Shown here in pieces: positions 19,474 to 27,454 of a stretch of 64,000 nt of DNA (within the stretch, counting starts at the first letter, position 1; every line of letters starts with the position of its first letter). Location: NCBI RefSeq assembly GCF_031582965.1, contig NZ_CP134049.1, positions 620,001 through 684,000 on the forward strand, given 5' to 3'. Below the pieces are notes generated by a model. The model was not told where the DNA came from. It was given only the letters and a program-made list of their open reading frames with translations, and made no database searches. A program made the position numbers and the translations under genes. The stretch comes from Bacillus sp. NEB1478. Lineage in GTDB: Bacteria; Bacillota; Bacilli; Bacillales; Fictibacillaceae.

Positions 19474-19486
19474 TAAATGAGGATGG

Positions 19487-19526
19487 AAAGACTGACCCAA
19501 AAAGAAATTTTGGTGTCAGTCTTTTT
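19487..19526 (+). terminator. Terminator of the giant secreted-protein gene
   Basis: The inverted repeat AAAGACTGAC/GTCAGTCTTT (10 bp) with an inner CCAAAA/TTTTGG pairing is followed by TTTTT, 11 bases after the stop. Confidence 0.9.
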
Positions 19527-19585
19527 CACCTCAAAAATGAACGGAAACAAACAAAAAACACAAAAGTGGATGAACAGCTGATCGT

Positions 19586-19612
19586 GGATCCGGAATCGGT
19601 CCTGTTTTTTTT
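19586..19612 (+). terminator. Weak second terminator-like hairpin
   Basis: GGAtCCG/CGGTCC with a GAAT loop is followed by TG and eight T residues. The stem has a bulge and is short. It precedes copy 3 of the dispersed repeat, much as terminators precede copies 1 and 4. Confidence 0.35.
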
Positions 19613-19622
19613 ATGTAAAGTG

Positions 19623-19669
19623 CGTTTATGTGCGAAAAGTGGGGTTTTATGTGGATTCGTGTAACAGCT
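19623..19669 (+). repeat. Dispersed TTTATGTGG-unit repeat, copy 3
   Basis: Two units start GTTTATGTGCG and TTTTATGTGGATTCG, followed by the tail core GTGTAACAGC. The AACACGTACCGTAAA part of the tail seen in copies 1 and 4 is missing. Confidence 0.65.
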
Positions 19670-19712
19670 CTGCACATTTGATTCACAATCAGCCGAGTTA
19701 AAAATCCATAAT

Positions 19713-19739
19713 AAAAACCCGGAGAAAATCCGGGTTTTT
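19713..19739 (-). terminator. Terminator downstream of the small gene and MFS operon
   Basis: The 10-bp perfect inverted repeat AAAAACCCGG/CCGGGTTTTT has a 7-base loop. It lies immediately past the stop of the minus-strand 74-residue gene and could work in both directions. Confidence 0.85.
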
Positions 19740-19740
19740 A

Positions 19741-19965
19741 CTATATTAATGCACTCAATTTTTCGTTACGCAATAACTTTTCTTCCTCATCAGCAAGATC
19801 GTACTTTTTCAACAAATGAAAGACTTCGTTCAGGAAATCCTGATCAGATTTTGAAGTTAACGCCGCATCAACTTGCTCCACCAATTCACTTGGCATAAAC
19901 TCAGTTTGATCAGCTAATTTTTTCTTCACATCTTCCAATGAATGATCAATATTGCAAGTCCCCAT
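19741..19965 (-). CDS. Small acidic protein of unknown function (74 aa)
   Basis: I do not recognise this protein. It is short, charged and predicted helical (MGTCNIDHSLEDVKKKLADQ, VFHLLKKYDLADEEEKLL), with no signal peptide or membrane span. The ATG at 19965 is chosen because AAAGGAG lies seven bases upstream; the earlier in-frame ATG at 19983 would overlap that ribosome-binding site. The ribosome-binding site directly follows the stop of the MFS gene, so the two are probably co-transcribed and translationally linked. The single Cys and His near the N-terminus (CNIDH) could bind metal, but this is only a guess. Confidence 0.75.
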   Translation of the reverse strand: MGTCNIDHSLEDVKKKLADQTEFMPSELVEQVDAALTSKSDQDFLNEVFHLLKKYDLADEEEKLLRNEKLSALI

Positions 19966-19983
19966 CGAAAACACTCCTTTCAA

Positions 19984-21192
19984 CTAAGCACCAGAAGCTT
20001 CCCTAAGCTCTTTATTCTCATTATTTGCTCTAAATTTATACGCCATGAACATCGCTGCCAACAGCATCAATCCAGTTATGACGAACACCATTGAAACCGG
20101 AAAAAATCCTCCGATGATTCCACCGATCAGCGGTCCGAGCATCGCCCCGATCTGAGTTGCGGTCTGCTGTAATCCGAATGCACGGCCCCTGAACTCATCA
20201 GCGGTAGTCTGGATAATTAGCCCGTTTAAGGCGGGAAACACTCCGCAAAAGAAAATTCCATACAGAAAGCGAACAGATGAGAAGCCCCAGATTCCATCGA
20301 ACCAAGCTTGAGCAATTGTTCCAATTCCTCCGCCGAGCAATCCAATCATTAACACTTTCGCAAATCCGATCCGGTCTGACATCCTTCCCCAATAGGCGGC
20401 AAAAATTATACTGGCGATACCTGGCAATGAAAAAACAATGCCTGCGATCAATGCCGTGTTATCGGCTGAAGATCCGCTGATTTTTAAAATATGAAGAGGA
20501 AGTACAGGCTCGATCGTTAAAACGGAAATTCCCGTTATAATCGATAAAAACAGAACACTCATAAAAGGCTTGTTCGCCGCTGCGACCCGTAAGTCTTTCA
20601 GAACGGACCCTTTTTCCGTACTCGGTGTAAATTTTTCTTCCTTCACCCAAAAGATAACCAAAAGTGTAGAGATTAATGATAAAAACCCACCGCTCGCAAA
20701 TGCCCAGCGGTTGCCGAACAATTCCGCCAGACCTCCGCCTAAGAGAGGTCCCATGATTCCGCCAGACGCTCCGGCAGTCGAGATCATCGCCATCGCATAG
20801 CCGACTCGTTTTTTCGGAGTATTCGTTCCGATCAATGCAATCGCCCCTGGAATGTATCCCGTTAAGAGACCTTGTGCGATGCGCAATCCGATCAACTGAT
20901 AAGCATTTGTCACAAATGCGGTTAATGTATAAATGATGAAAAGAAAAATTCCGGCACGGATGATCATCGGTTTTCTTCCATATTTATCAGCCATCATACC
21001 CCAATACGGCGAGGCGATTGCACCAGCTAAAAACGCAGAACTGAATATGAGACCAGACCAGATTTCAATGTGGTCATGAACACCAATTTGAAGAAGAAAA
21101 AGAGGTAAAAAAGGAACGACCATGGAGTAGCTGGCTGAAGTGAAGAAAACGCCGACCCACAGCACCCATAAATTTCGCTTCCAAATCGCCAT
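19984..21192 (-). CDS. MFS multidrug-type efflux transporter
   Basis: The proton-driven exporter of the major facilitator superfamily has 402 residues and about 12 membrane spans. Motif A is present after span 2 (GMMADKYGRKP, about residues 65-75) with its repeat in the second half (GRMSDRIG). A motif-C-like glycine-rich stretch (GASGGIMGPLLGG) in span 5 marks it as an antiporter. The closest named types are the MdtG/YttB drug exporters; the substrate is not evident. The start is supported by AAGGAAGTG upstream. It heads a two-gene operon with the small 74-residue protein. The gene stands alone between the giant protein and the mtn operon. Confidence 0.88.
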   Translation of the reverse strand: MAIWKRNLWVLWVGVFFTSASYSMVVPFLPLFLLQIGVHDHIEIWSGLIFSSAFLAGAIASPYWGMMADKYGRKPMIIRAGIFLFIIYTLTAFVTNAYQLIGLRIAQGLLTGYIPGAIALIGTNTPKKRVGYAMAMISTAGASGGIMGPLLGGGLAELFGNRWAFASGGFLSLISTLLVIFWVKEEKFTPSTEKGSVLKDLRVAAANKPFMSVLFLSIITGISVLTIEPVLPLHILKISGSSADNTALIAGIVFSLPGIASIIFAAYWGRMSDRIGFAKVLMIGLLGGGIGTIAQAWFDGIWGFSSVRFLYGIFFCGVFPALNGLIIQTTADEFRGRAFGLQQTATQIGAMLGPLIGGIIGGFFPVSMVFVITGLMLLAAMFMAYKFRANNENKELREASGA

Positions 21193-21369
21193 AATGCGAA
21201 CACTTCCTTATGCTGTAATATTGGAAACTATATAAATTATACATTTTGTGAATTTTTAGATAGTCTTTAACTCAAAAATATTAACATATCGAGGGAGGAA
21301 AGAGAAGATAGTTGCTTATGTTTTTCAATTGACTTACATGTCTCCAAGTTATATCTTGATAATGTATAT

Positions 21370-21383
21370 TGTAAGCGCTTTCT
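21370..21383 (+). promoter_or_regulatory. CcpA cre site upstream of mtnK
   Basis: TGTAAGCGCTTTCT matches the cre consensus TGWAANCGNTNWCA at 13 of 14 positions, with a T at the last base. It lies about 37 bases before the mtnK start codon. No SAM-I riboswitch core is visible in the 227-base leader, so control by carbon catabolite repression seems more likely than control by methionine status. Confidence 0.65.
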
Positions 21384-21419
21384 TTAATGGTTGAGCGCTA
21401 AGATTGAGGGGGAAGCTGG

Positions 21420-22646
21420 ATGTCGCGTTTTTCTGCGTATTTTTTAATGAATTCATCAGATGTTATAGAATTTGTAAAAGAAAAACTTACTATTTTCCAA
21501 AGTGATGCGGAGCTGGTATGTAAAGAGATCGGCGATGGAAACTTGAACTATGTGTTTCGTGTTGTGGATGAAAAGCACGGTACTTCAGTCATTGTTAAAC
21601 AAGCCGGGCACACCGCTCGAATTTCGGATGAGTTCAAGCTTTCAACAGACCGCATCCGCATTGAATCCAATGTCCTTCAGCTGCAAGATCAATTATCGCC
21701 GGGATTGGTTCCGACTGTTTATTTGTTCGATGAAGCGATGGGATGCTGCGTAATGGAGGATCTTTCGGAGTATACGATTATGAGGACGGCGCTTCTCAAC
21801 CATGAAACATTCCCGGCGTTTGCGGACCACATCACGACATTCATGGTGCAAAATCTGCTTTTAACTTCAGACGTGGTCATGGAACATAAAGAGAAAAAAA
21901 GACTTGTACAGAATTACATAAACACAGAGCTTTGTGAGATTACCGAAGACCTCGTGTACACGGAGCCATTTTACGATCAAAACAACAGAAATGATCTCAC
22001 AGCCGGAAACGAAGAGTGGATTCGGTCTACCATTTATAACGATAAAGAATTAAAATTAGAAGCGGCAAAGCTTAAATTTAGTTTTATGAATCATGCGCAG
22101 TCTTTATTGCACGGTGATCTTCATACTGGTTCTATTTTTATCTCGAAAGACCGTACAAAAGTGATTGATCCAGAGTTTGCCTTTTATGGACCTATGGGGT
22201 ATGACATCGGAAACGTAATAGCTAATCTTTTCTTTGCATGGGCAAACGGACGGGCTCACGGAAATACCGAATTTACCGCTTGGGTTGAAAAAACGATTGA
22301 ACAGGTAATCGATCTATTTAAGGAAAAATTCCTCACTCAATGGGAGAACCATGTGACGGAACTGACAGCGAAACAGCCAGCTTTTAAAGAGTGGTACCTT
22401 CAAGAAGTTTTAGCAGATACAGCTGCTGTCACGGGTCTCGAACTCGTTAGAAGAATAATAGGATTGGCAAAAGTGAAAGATATTACGTCTATTTCAGACT
22501 CAGATCAACGAATCGAAGCTGAGCGTATTTGTTTAACCGCAGCAATTTCGTTTATTAAAAAACGTGCCCTTCATTCAAACGGGAAAGATTTTATTGCAAC
22601 GATGATGGAAGCAGAAAAAATGGTGAAAGGCTCAAAGGTGATGTAA
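21420..22646 (+). CDS. mtnK: S-methyl-5-thioribose / 5-deoxyribose kinase
   Basis: The sugar kinase of the aminoglycoside-phosphotransferase fold (408 residues) phosphorylates 5-methylthioribose, and in related systems 5-deoxyribose, at C1. The catalytic loop [10 protein letters not shown] is at residues 231-240, followed by [18 protein letters not shown] with the metal-binding Asp. The GAGGGGGA ribosome-binding site supports the first ATG; a second in-frame ATG ten codons on lacks one. The gene abuts mtnA with no gap. In B. subtilis mtnK is part of methionine salvage, but here the partner gene is a class II aldolase rather than the rest of the Mtn pathway. I infer a shortened salvage route yielding DHAP and an aldehyde. 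Confidence 0.92.
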   Translation: MSRFSAYFLMNSSDVIEFVKEKLTIFQSDAELVCKEIGDGNLNYVFRVVDEKHGTSVIVKQAGHTARISDEFKLSTDRIRIESNVLQLQDQLSPGLVPTVYLFDEAMGCCVMEDLSEYTIMRTALLNHETFPAFADHITTFMVQNLLLTSDVVMEHKEKKRLVQNYINTELCEITEDLVYTEPFYDQNNRNDLTAGNEEWIRSTIYNDKELKLEAAKLKFSFMNHAQSLLHGDLHTGSIFISKDRTKVIDPEFAFYGPMGYDIGNVIANLFFAWANGRAHGNTEFTAWVEKTIEQVIDLFKEKFLTQWENHVTELTAKQPAFKEWYLQEVLADTAAVTGLELVRRIIGLAKVKDITSISDSDQRIEAERICLTAAISFIKKRALHSNGKDFIATMMEAEKMVKGSKVM

Positions 22647-23714
22647 ATGACAGAACAATTAATACCGATTCAGTGGAAAGACGGCGAGCTCATCTTGCTC
22701 GACCAAACAACTCTTCCAAACGAAATACGATATGATTCCTATCAAACCATCGAAAGTGTGTGGGATGCGATTGTAACGATGAAAGTGCGCGGTGCTCCGG
22801 CAATCGGTGTGTCAGCCGCATACGGACTTTATTTAGGAGTAAAAAATGCTCCAGAAAACAGCTGCGACGAATTTTTCGCAATCCTAAAAGAAAAATCCGA
22901 TTATCTCGCGACTTCAAGACCAACAGCGGTCAACCTTTTTTGGGCATTAGAGCGTATGGAAGAGAAAGCGAACTCGCTTGCTCATTTAAAAGTTTCCGAG
23001 ATCAAAAACGAACTTCTTCAAGAAGCGATCGCCATTCATAAAGAAGACGAAGAGATCAACCGCATGATCGGTGAACATCTCCTAACCCTTTTATCCGATG
23101 GAATGGGCATCTTAACGCACTGCAATGCTGGGGCGCTTGCCACTACGAAGTATGGAACGGCGACTTCTCCGATGTACCTTGCAAAAGAAAAAGGCTGGGA
23201 CATCAAAGTTTACGCTGATGAAACACGTCCGCGCCTCCAAGGATCAACACTAACTGCACTGGAACTTCAAAGAGCGGGAATCGATGTTACAGTGATTACA
23301 GATAACATGGCGGCGATGGTCATGTCACAAGGTAAAATTCAGGCAGTTATCGTCGGTTGTGACCGAGTGGCAGCGAATGGTGATGCTGCGAATAAAATCG
23401 GTACGATGGGTGTCGCCATTTTAGCGAAAAACTTTGATATTCCTTTTTACGTAGCGGCACCAACACCAACGATCGATCTCCGGACACCGACAGGCAAGGA
23501 AATTCCGATTGAAGAACGCGGGGAGGAAGAAGTGACGAACCGCTTTGGCGTCTACACTGCACCAAAAGGCGTAAAGGTATATAACCCGGCGTTTGATGTG
23601 ACTCCAAACGAATTCATCACAGCAATCGTTACGGAAAAAGGAATCGTTCAGGCACCATACGAAGAAAATCTGCAAAAACTGTTTAAAGGAGCACCTGATG
23701 CTATTACAACATGA
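22647..23714 (+). CDS. mtnA: Methylthioribose-1-phosphate / 5-deoxyribose-1-phosphate isomerase
   Basis: This aldose-ketose isomerase (355 residues) converts 5-methylthioribose-1-phosphate, or the 5-deoxy analogue, to the ribulose-1-phosphate. The catalytic pair is Cys159 in [15 protein letters not shown] and Asp239 in [18 protein letters not shown], matching the positions in characterised MtnA. The phosphate-binding VRGAPAIG motif lies at 48-55. The start codon directly follows the mtnK stop, and the 3' end overlaps the aldolase gene by 17 bases, so all three are one tightly coupled operon. Confidence 0.93.
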   Translation: MTEQLIPIQWKDGELILLDQTTLPNEIRYDSYQTIESVWDAIVTMKVRGAPAIGVSAAYGLYLGVKNAPENSCDEFFAILKEKSDYLATSRPTAVNLFWALERMEEKANSLAHLKVSEIKNELLQEAIAIHKEDEEINRMIGEHLLTLLSDGMGILTHCNAGALATTKYGTATSPMYLAKEKGWDIKVYADETRPRLQGSTLTALELQRAGIDVTVITDNMAAMVMSQGKIQAVIVGCDRVAANGDAANKIGTMGVAILAKNFDIPFYVAAPTPTIDLRTPTGKEIPIEERGEEEVTNRFGVYTAPKGVKVYNPAFDVTPNEFITAIVTEKGIVQAPYEENLQKLFKGAPDAITT

Positions 23715-24348
23715 ACGTGAACAAGTCGTCTATTACTGCCAGCAAATGATTCAGCGCGGACTCACAAAAGGAACGGGCGGGAACATTAGTATTTTTAATC
23801 GTGATAGTGGATTGATCGCGATCAGCCCAAGCGGAATCGACTATGATGTGATGACGGCTGAAGATGTGGTCGTTGTGGATTTAGACGGCGAGGCCATGGA
23901 TGGTGACCGTAAACCATCAAGCGAATTATCGATGCACTCCATTTTTTATAAGCGAAGAGATGACATCAACGCGGTCGTTCACACACATTCACCGTTCGCA
24001 ACAACGATATCCGCTATGCGTTGGGATCTTCCAGCCGTTTCTTACCTCGTGGCACACGCTGGCAGAGATGTCCGTTGCGCCGAGTATGCGAGTTTCGGAA
24101 CGCCGGAACTTGCAGAAAATGCGTTTAACGCAATGGAAAACCGCAAGGCGGTATTGCTGGCGAATCATGGTTTCCTTTCAGGCGCACAGAACATAGCCAA
24201 CGCATTTAACATCGCAGAAGAAATCGAGTTCTGCTGTGAAATTTATTACCGGACGAAATGCATTGGCGAACCCGTTATTTTAGATGATGAAGAAATGGAA
24301 CTCATGACAGAAAAATTCAAAGAATACGGGCAGAAAACCACATCTTAA
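23698..24348 (+). CDS. drdA: Class II aldolase, 5-deoxyribulose-1-phosphate aldolase type
   Basis: The zinc-dependent aldolase of the fuculose-phosphate family (216 residues) probably splits 5-deoxyribulose-1-phosphate or 5-methylthioribulose-1-phosphate into dihydroxyacetone phosphate and acetaldehyde or methylthioacetaldehyde. The zinc ligands are His95 and His97 (VVHTHSPF) and His157 (LLANHGFL); the catalytic Glu76 is in SSELSMH. The name is chosen because the neighbours are kinase and isomerase genes in the order of the known DHAP-shunt clusters. The MtnB dehydratase is of the same fold, but the rest of that pathway (MtnW/X/D) is absent nearby. L-fuculose-phosphate aldolase is the other alternative; no fucose genes are near. 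Confidence 0.82.
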   Translation: MLLQHEREQVVYYCQQMIQRGLTKGTGGNISIFNRDSGLIAISPSGIDYDVMTAEDVVVVDLDGEAMDGDRKPSSELSMHSIFYKRRDDINAVVHTHSPFATTISAMRWDLPAVSYLVAHAGRDVRCAEYASFGTPELAENAFNAMENRKAVLLANHGFLSGAQNIANAFNIAEEIEFCCEIYYRTKCIGEPVILDDEEMELMTEKFKEYGQKTTS

Positions 24349-24362
24349 AGGTGTGGTTTTTT
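24334..24362 (+). terminator. Terminator of the mtnK-mtnA-aldolase operon
   Basis: AAAACCACA/TGTGGTTTT followed by TT forms a 9-bp stem with the aldolase stop codon inside the loop. Confidence 0.85.
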
Positions 24363-24450
24363 AAACATTTGTATAACTTTGGCAGGAGAATTAAGGATAG
24401 GACTTTGATATAGTAAATGGTCTATGACTTTATATAAAGAGGTGATTTTT

Positions 24451-24567
24451 ATGTCAAAAAATGTTAACAAAGAAAATGAAATGGAAAAAATGTATGAAGA
24501 AATGATTAAAATTGCAAAAAATATATTGCATGATATTGAAGAAATAAAAAAAATCATTAGAAGTTAA
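24451..24567 (+). CDS. Small predicted protein, 38 aa, charged helix
   Basis: The open frame starts at ATG 24451 behind AAAGAGGTGA (spacing about 6). It encodes a Lys/Glu-rich peptide (MSKNVNKENEMEKMYEEM) that would form a single amphipathic helix. It is followed directly by a 24-bp palindrome (24575-24598). I do not recognise a family. The good ribosome-binding site and the similar charged ORF just downstream make it plausible, but length and composition do not prove it is translated. Confidence 0.5.
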   Translation: MSKNVNKENEMEKMYEEMIKIAKNILHDIEEIKKIIRS

Positions 24568-24574
24568 TAATATC

Positions 24575-24598
24575 AAAATTAAACATTTGTTTAATTTT
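24575..24598. repeat. TTAAACA-TGTTTAA palindrome between two small ORFs
   Basis: Perfect 11-base arms AAAATTAAACA and TGTTTAATTTT are separated by TT. The core matches the TTTAAACANNTGTTTAAA motif found at 24962, 32615 and inside two terminators. It could be an operator for the 24655 gene or a weak hairpin ending the 24451 gene. Confidence 0.55.
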
Positions 24599-24654
24599 CA
24601 CAGAAGTAATAGGTTGTAAACTTTGATAAACTAGAATAAAAGGAGGTGGAAAGT

Positions 24655-24861
24655 ATGAGCGATAAAGAAATGCTGGAATTGCTAGTGAAATTGACTAAAC
24701 AAAACCAACAAGGAATTTTAGAATTACAAAAAGATGTAACTGACTTAAAAAAAAGTGTAACAAACATTGAAGAAAACATGGTTCGGAAAAATGATCTTAA
24801 GTATTATGAATTTAAAATTGCCGAGCATGACCGTGAAATCATTCAATTGAAACAAAATTAA
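24655..24861 (+). CDS. Small coiled-coil protein, 68 aa
   Basis: The protein is almost entirely heptad-like helix (LLVKLTKQNQQGILELQKDV, then NIEENMVRKNDLKYYEF), with no membrane span or signal. The ATG at 24655 is seven bases after AAAGGAGGTG; the in-frame GTG at 24646 lies within that ribosome-binding site and is rejected. A terminator follows at 24925. It resembles in style the cytoplasmic parts of small phage-like coiled-coil proteins, but no phage gene is near and I assign no function. Confidence 0.7.
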   Translation: MSDKEMLELLVKLTKQNQQGILELQKDVTDLKKSVTNIEENMVRKNDLKYYEFKIAEHDREIIQLKQN

Positions 24862-24924
24862 CTCCTTAAGAAAGCCTCATGCTTAATCCCACATACCGGG
24901 TTGAAAAATTCATAAAACACAAAG

Positions 24925-24950
24925 AAACCCGGACAAATAATCCGGGTTTT
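24925..24950 (+). terminator. Terminator of the small coiled-coil gene
   Basis: AAACCCGGA/TCCGGGTTT with a 7-base loop and a following T. It is almost the same hairpin as at 19713-19739. Confidence 0.85.
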
Positions 24951-24961
24951 AACTTATTATT

Positions 24962-24979
24962 TTTAAACATATGTTTAAA
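24962..24979. repeat. Perfect 18-bp palindrome TTTAAACATATGTTTAAA
   Basis: This fully symmetric 18-bp sequence stands alone 124 bases upstream of the PfpI-like gene. It has no T-run, so an operator is more likely than a terminator. The same core recurs elsewhere in the window. Confidence 0.6.
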
Positions 24980-25035
24980 TTCCGCCTTTCAATTAACCTT
25001 ATATCTTGAGTTTTGCTGACTGAAGTTTGTAAAAC

Positions 25036-25062
25036 GTTTTTATGGGAAAAGTGATAGAGTAT
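25036..25062 (+). promoter_or_regulatory. Possible SigB-type promoter of the PfpI-like gene
   Basis: GTTTTT (25036-25041) and GAGTAT (25057-25062) are separated by 15 bases, compared with SigB GTTTAA-N13-15-GGGTAT. Several positions differ. PfpI-family general stress proteins are often SigB-dependent, so the fit is suggestive only. Confidence 0.3.
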
Positions 25063-25102
25063 ATGTAAATAGCTAGTTTAGTCATTGGAGGTGCTGTTAA
25101 AC

Positions 25103-25627
25103 ATGCGTTTAAAAGATAAAAAAGTAATCAGCTTTGTTCATCATGATTTTGAAGATCTGGAGCTGTGGTATCCGATTCTTCGATTGCGTGAAGAAGGTGC
25201 GATCGTTGAGCTTGTGGGTGAAAAGGCAGGGGAAACATACATTGGAAAATACGGTGTTCCAGCTGAAGCTGACTATGCATTTGGTGATGTAAATCCTGCA
25301 GATTATGACGCCATCCTCGTTCCGGGGGGATGGGCGCCGGACAAGCTGCGCCGTTTTCCGGAAGTGTTAGAGATGGTGCAGTATATGGAGAATAATAAGA
25401 AACCGATCGGCCAAATCTGTCACGCCGGCTGGGTGCTGGTTTCAGCAAAAGTGCTGAACGGAAAAAAAGTTACAAGTACACCGGGCATTAAGGATGACAT
25501 GGAAAACGCAGGTGCAGAATGGATCGATGAACCTGTAGTCGTTGATGGCCATCTTGTTTCGAGCCGCCGGCCACCAGATCTACCGGATTATATGAGAGAA
25601 TTTGTAGAGGTTTTGGCTGAAAAGTAG
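25103..25627 (+). CDS. DJ-1/PfpI family protein (type 1 glutamine amidotransferase fold)
   Basis: The 174-residue cytoplasmic protein has the PfpI fold: an Asp/Glu-rich first motif (HHDFEDLELWYP), the strand-turn LVPGGWAPDKLRR, and the nucleophile elbow with Cys106-His107 in GQICHAGW. Such proteins act as stress-related protein or nucleotide deglycases, or of unknown activity; older annotations call them intracellular proteases. ATG 25103 is used because GGAGGTG lies at 25087-25093; an earlier TTG has no separate ribosome-binding site. It is a single gene with its own terminator. Confidence 0.88.
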   Translation: MRLKDKKVISFVHHDFEDLELWYPILRLREEGAIVELVGEKAGETYIGKYGVPAEADYAFGDVNPADYDAILVPGGWAPDKLRRFPEVLEMVQYMENNKKPIGQICHAGWVLVSAKVLNGKKVTSTPGIKDDMENAGAEWIDEPVVVDGHLVSSRRPPDLPDYMREFVEVLAEK

Positions 25628-25649
25628 ATATTAAGTTAAATAACGAATG

Positions 25650-25680
25650 GGCTGACCTAATTTAGGTGAGCCTTTTTTTA
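25650..25680 (+). terminator. Terminator of the PfpI-like gene
   Basis: GGCTgACCTA/TAGGTgAGCC, with one internal mismatch, is followed by seven T residues. Confidence 0.85.
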
Positions 25681-25705
25681 TTTTTTTGAACTTGGATAAA
25701 AAAAG

Positions 25706-25816
25706 AGTTTTATGTGGCGTTGTGAATGTTTTATGGGGATTCGAAAGGTGTTTATTTAGCTTCACGAGGCATTTATGTGGAATCGTGTAACAGCAAAAAT
25801 AACACGTACCGTAAAC
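25706..25816 (+). repeat. Dispersed TTTATGTGG-unit repeat, copy 4 (most complete)
   Basis: Four units of about 21-22 bp begin GTTTTATGTGGCG, GTTTTATGGGGATTCG, GTTTATTTAGCTTCACG and ATTTATGTGGAATCG. The full tail follows with GTGTAACAGC and AACACGTACCGTAAAC. It lies between a terminator and the ArgH-like gene. Copies 1-3 are at 5330, 11187 and 19623. Confidence 0.75.
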
Positions 25817-25907
25817 CGCTACCTGAGTACCCAATCCCAAACCCATACATAAACTATATATTAATTTGTTTTACGTCCGAATCGCCTTTCAATAAGGAGA
25901 GAAAATC

Positions 25908-27419
25908 ATGCCTGATAAGGATTCATTCATAAAAGGGGAAGGTACTTGTTTTCCCGGTAAAACGTATGTTGAGCAATTGCTTCGTCCTGTCTTTAATGAT
26001 CAGCGTGACTTTTTATTTAAACAAATGTTTGAAATTCATCGTGCTCATGTGGTGATGCTTACAGAGCAATCGATCCTCGATAAAAAAGAAGCAGGACATA
26101 TTTTGAAGGCGGTCGAGAAGGTCGCCAAAATCGACTGTCGAAAACTCGAATACGATCCGCAATTTGAAGATTTGTTTTTTATGATGGAACACCGAATCAG
26201 TAGCGAAATTGGTCCAGAACTTGCGGGGAACATCCATATTGCAAGGAGCCGAAACGACATGGGTGTCGCCATGTACAGACTTGTCCTGCGGAATCACATT
26301 CTTAACCTAATTCAAAGCTCACAACTGTTAGCAGATGCCTTACTCGAACAAATCCACAAGCATGCCGAAACCATCATGACCGCTTATACCCATACGCAGC
26401 CCGCACAGCCTACAACACTCGGTCATTATTTAACCGCTATATTTGATGTTCTCATTCGCGATTTGAAAAGATTGTGGAGCGCATATGATACCGTGAATCG
26501 TTCTCCATTAGGGGCCGCTGCCTTATCCACTACGGGGTTTCCGATCAATAGAAAAAGAGTATGTGAGCTTCTCGGGTTTCATGATCTTGTGGAAAATTCG
26601 TATGATAGCATTGCCGGCGCCGATTATTTACTGGAATCAGCGACATCCGTCCTAACGATGATGGTCAATTGCGGCAGGTGGATTCAAGACTTCCTTCAGC
26701 TTGCGACCCGTGAATTCGGTTTGGTCCGAGTAGCTGATCCTTATGTCCAGATCAGCAGCATTATGCCGCAAAAAAGAAACCCCGTATCCATCGAGCATTC
26801 GCGCTCATTGGCGAGCAGTTCAGCAGGAGAAGCAACTGCTGCCATCCAGATGATCCACAACACTCCTTTTGGAGACATCGTAGATACCGAGGATGACTTG
26901 CAGCCTCATCTGTATCGGAGTTTTGAAAAAGCGAACCGGGTTATCCATCTGATGCATGCAGTCATTCGAACGATGGAAGTCGATAAAGAAGCCGCTTTAA
27001 ACCGAGCAAAAACGGGTTGCATAACGATCACCGAGCTTGCGGATATACTCACACGCGAAAAACAAGTTCCTTTCCGGCTGGCGCATCAAATTGCCAGTAC
27101 GATCGCAAATGAATGCACACTCTGCAACATCGAGCTGAGCGATCTTCCGCTTAAACGGGCAAATGAAATCATCACCAAAAATGCAAATGCATTACTGACC
27201 CAACAAGAATGGAATCGAGCAGTGTGTCCGATCGATTTCGTTAACCGGCGAACAATACAAGGCGGACCAAATCCGGATGAAGTAAGAAGAATGGCAGATG
27301 AACGAGGGAAAGAATTAATGAATAGTAAGAATCGGTTCAAAAAGGAAATCACACGATTAAAAGAGGCGAAAAACGGATTAAACGAAGCGGTTAAGAGGTT
27401 AATAAATGAAAATAAATAA
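25908..27419 (+). CDS. Argininosuccinate lyase-family paralogue
   Basis: The homotetrameric lyase of the fumarase/aspartase superfamily has 503 residues. The signature loop is SSIMPQKRNP at 283-292, the catalytic region THTQPAQPTT at 161-170, and the substrate region HIARSRND at 110-117. Two details differ from standard ArgH: the residues after RSRND are MGVAM rather than QVATD, and the usual DEDIHM-type segment reads FEDLFFMMEH. No argG or other arginine gene is adjacent. I infer a paralogue that cleaves argininosuccinate or a related N-succinyl compound for a specialised purpose, rather than the arginine-pathway enzyme. The ribosome-binding site AAGGAGAG supports the ATG. Terminator at 27419. 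Confidence 0.85.
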   Translation: MPDKDSFIKGEGTCFPGKTYVEQLLRPVFNDQRDFLFKQMFEIHRAHVVMLTEQSILDKKEAGHILKAVEKVAKIDCRKLEYDPQFEDLFFMMEHRISSEIGPELAGNIHIARSRNDMGVAMYRLVLRNHILNLIQSSQLLADALLEQIHKHAETIMTAYTHTQPAQPTTLGHYLTAIFDVLIRDLKRLWSAYDTVNRSPLGAAALSTTGFPINRKRVCELLGFHDLVENSYDSIAGADYLLESATSVLTMMVNCGRWIQDFLQLATREFGLVRVADPYVQISSIMPQKRNPVSIEHSRSLASSSAGEATAAIQMIHNTPFGDIVDTEDDLQPHLYRSFEKANRVIHLMHAVIRTMEVDKEAALNRAKTGCITITELADILTREKQVPFRLAHQIASTIANECTLCNIELSDLPLKRANEIITKNANALLTQQEWNRAVCPIDFVNRRTIQGGPNPDEVRRMADERGKELMNSKNRFKKEITRLKEAKNGLNEAVKRLINENK

Positions 27420-27446
27420 AAACCAGGCCATCTTCAGCCTGGTTTT
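27419..27446. terminator. Bidirectional terminator between ArgH-like and Ohr genes
   Basis: AAAACCAGGC/GCCTGGTTTT has a perfect 10-bp stem with A- and T-rich flanks on both sides. It lies between convergent genes. Confidence 0.88.
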
Positions 27447-27454
27447 ACCACTTA

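Noticed and set aside
21193..21419. SAM-I (S-box) riboswitch expected upstream of mtnK
   Set aside because: The leader was read for the conserved core helices and GGCCC/GAAACCGGCAACC-like blocks; none is present. A cre site is seen instead.
25706..25816. CRISPR-like array
   Set aside because: Units are degenerate, contiguous and 20-22 bp with no constant repeat plus unique spacer pattern, and no cas genes occur in the window.
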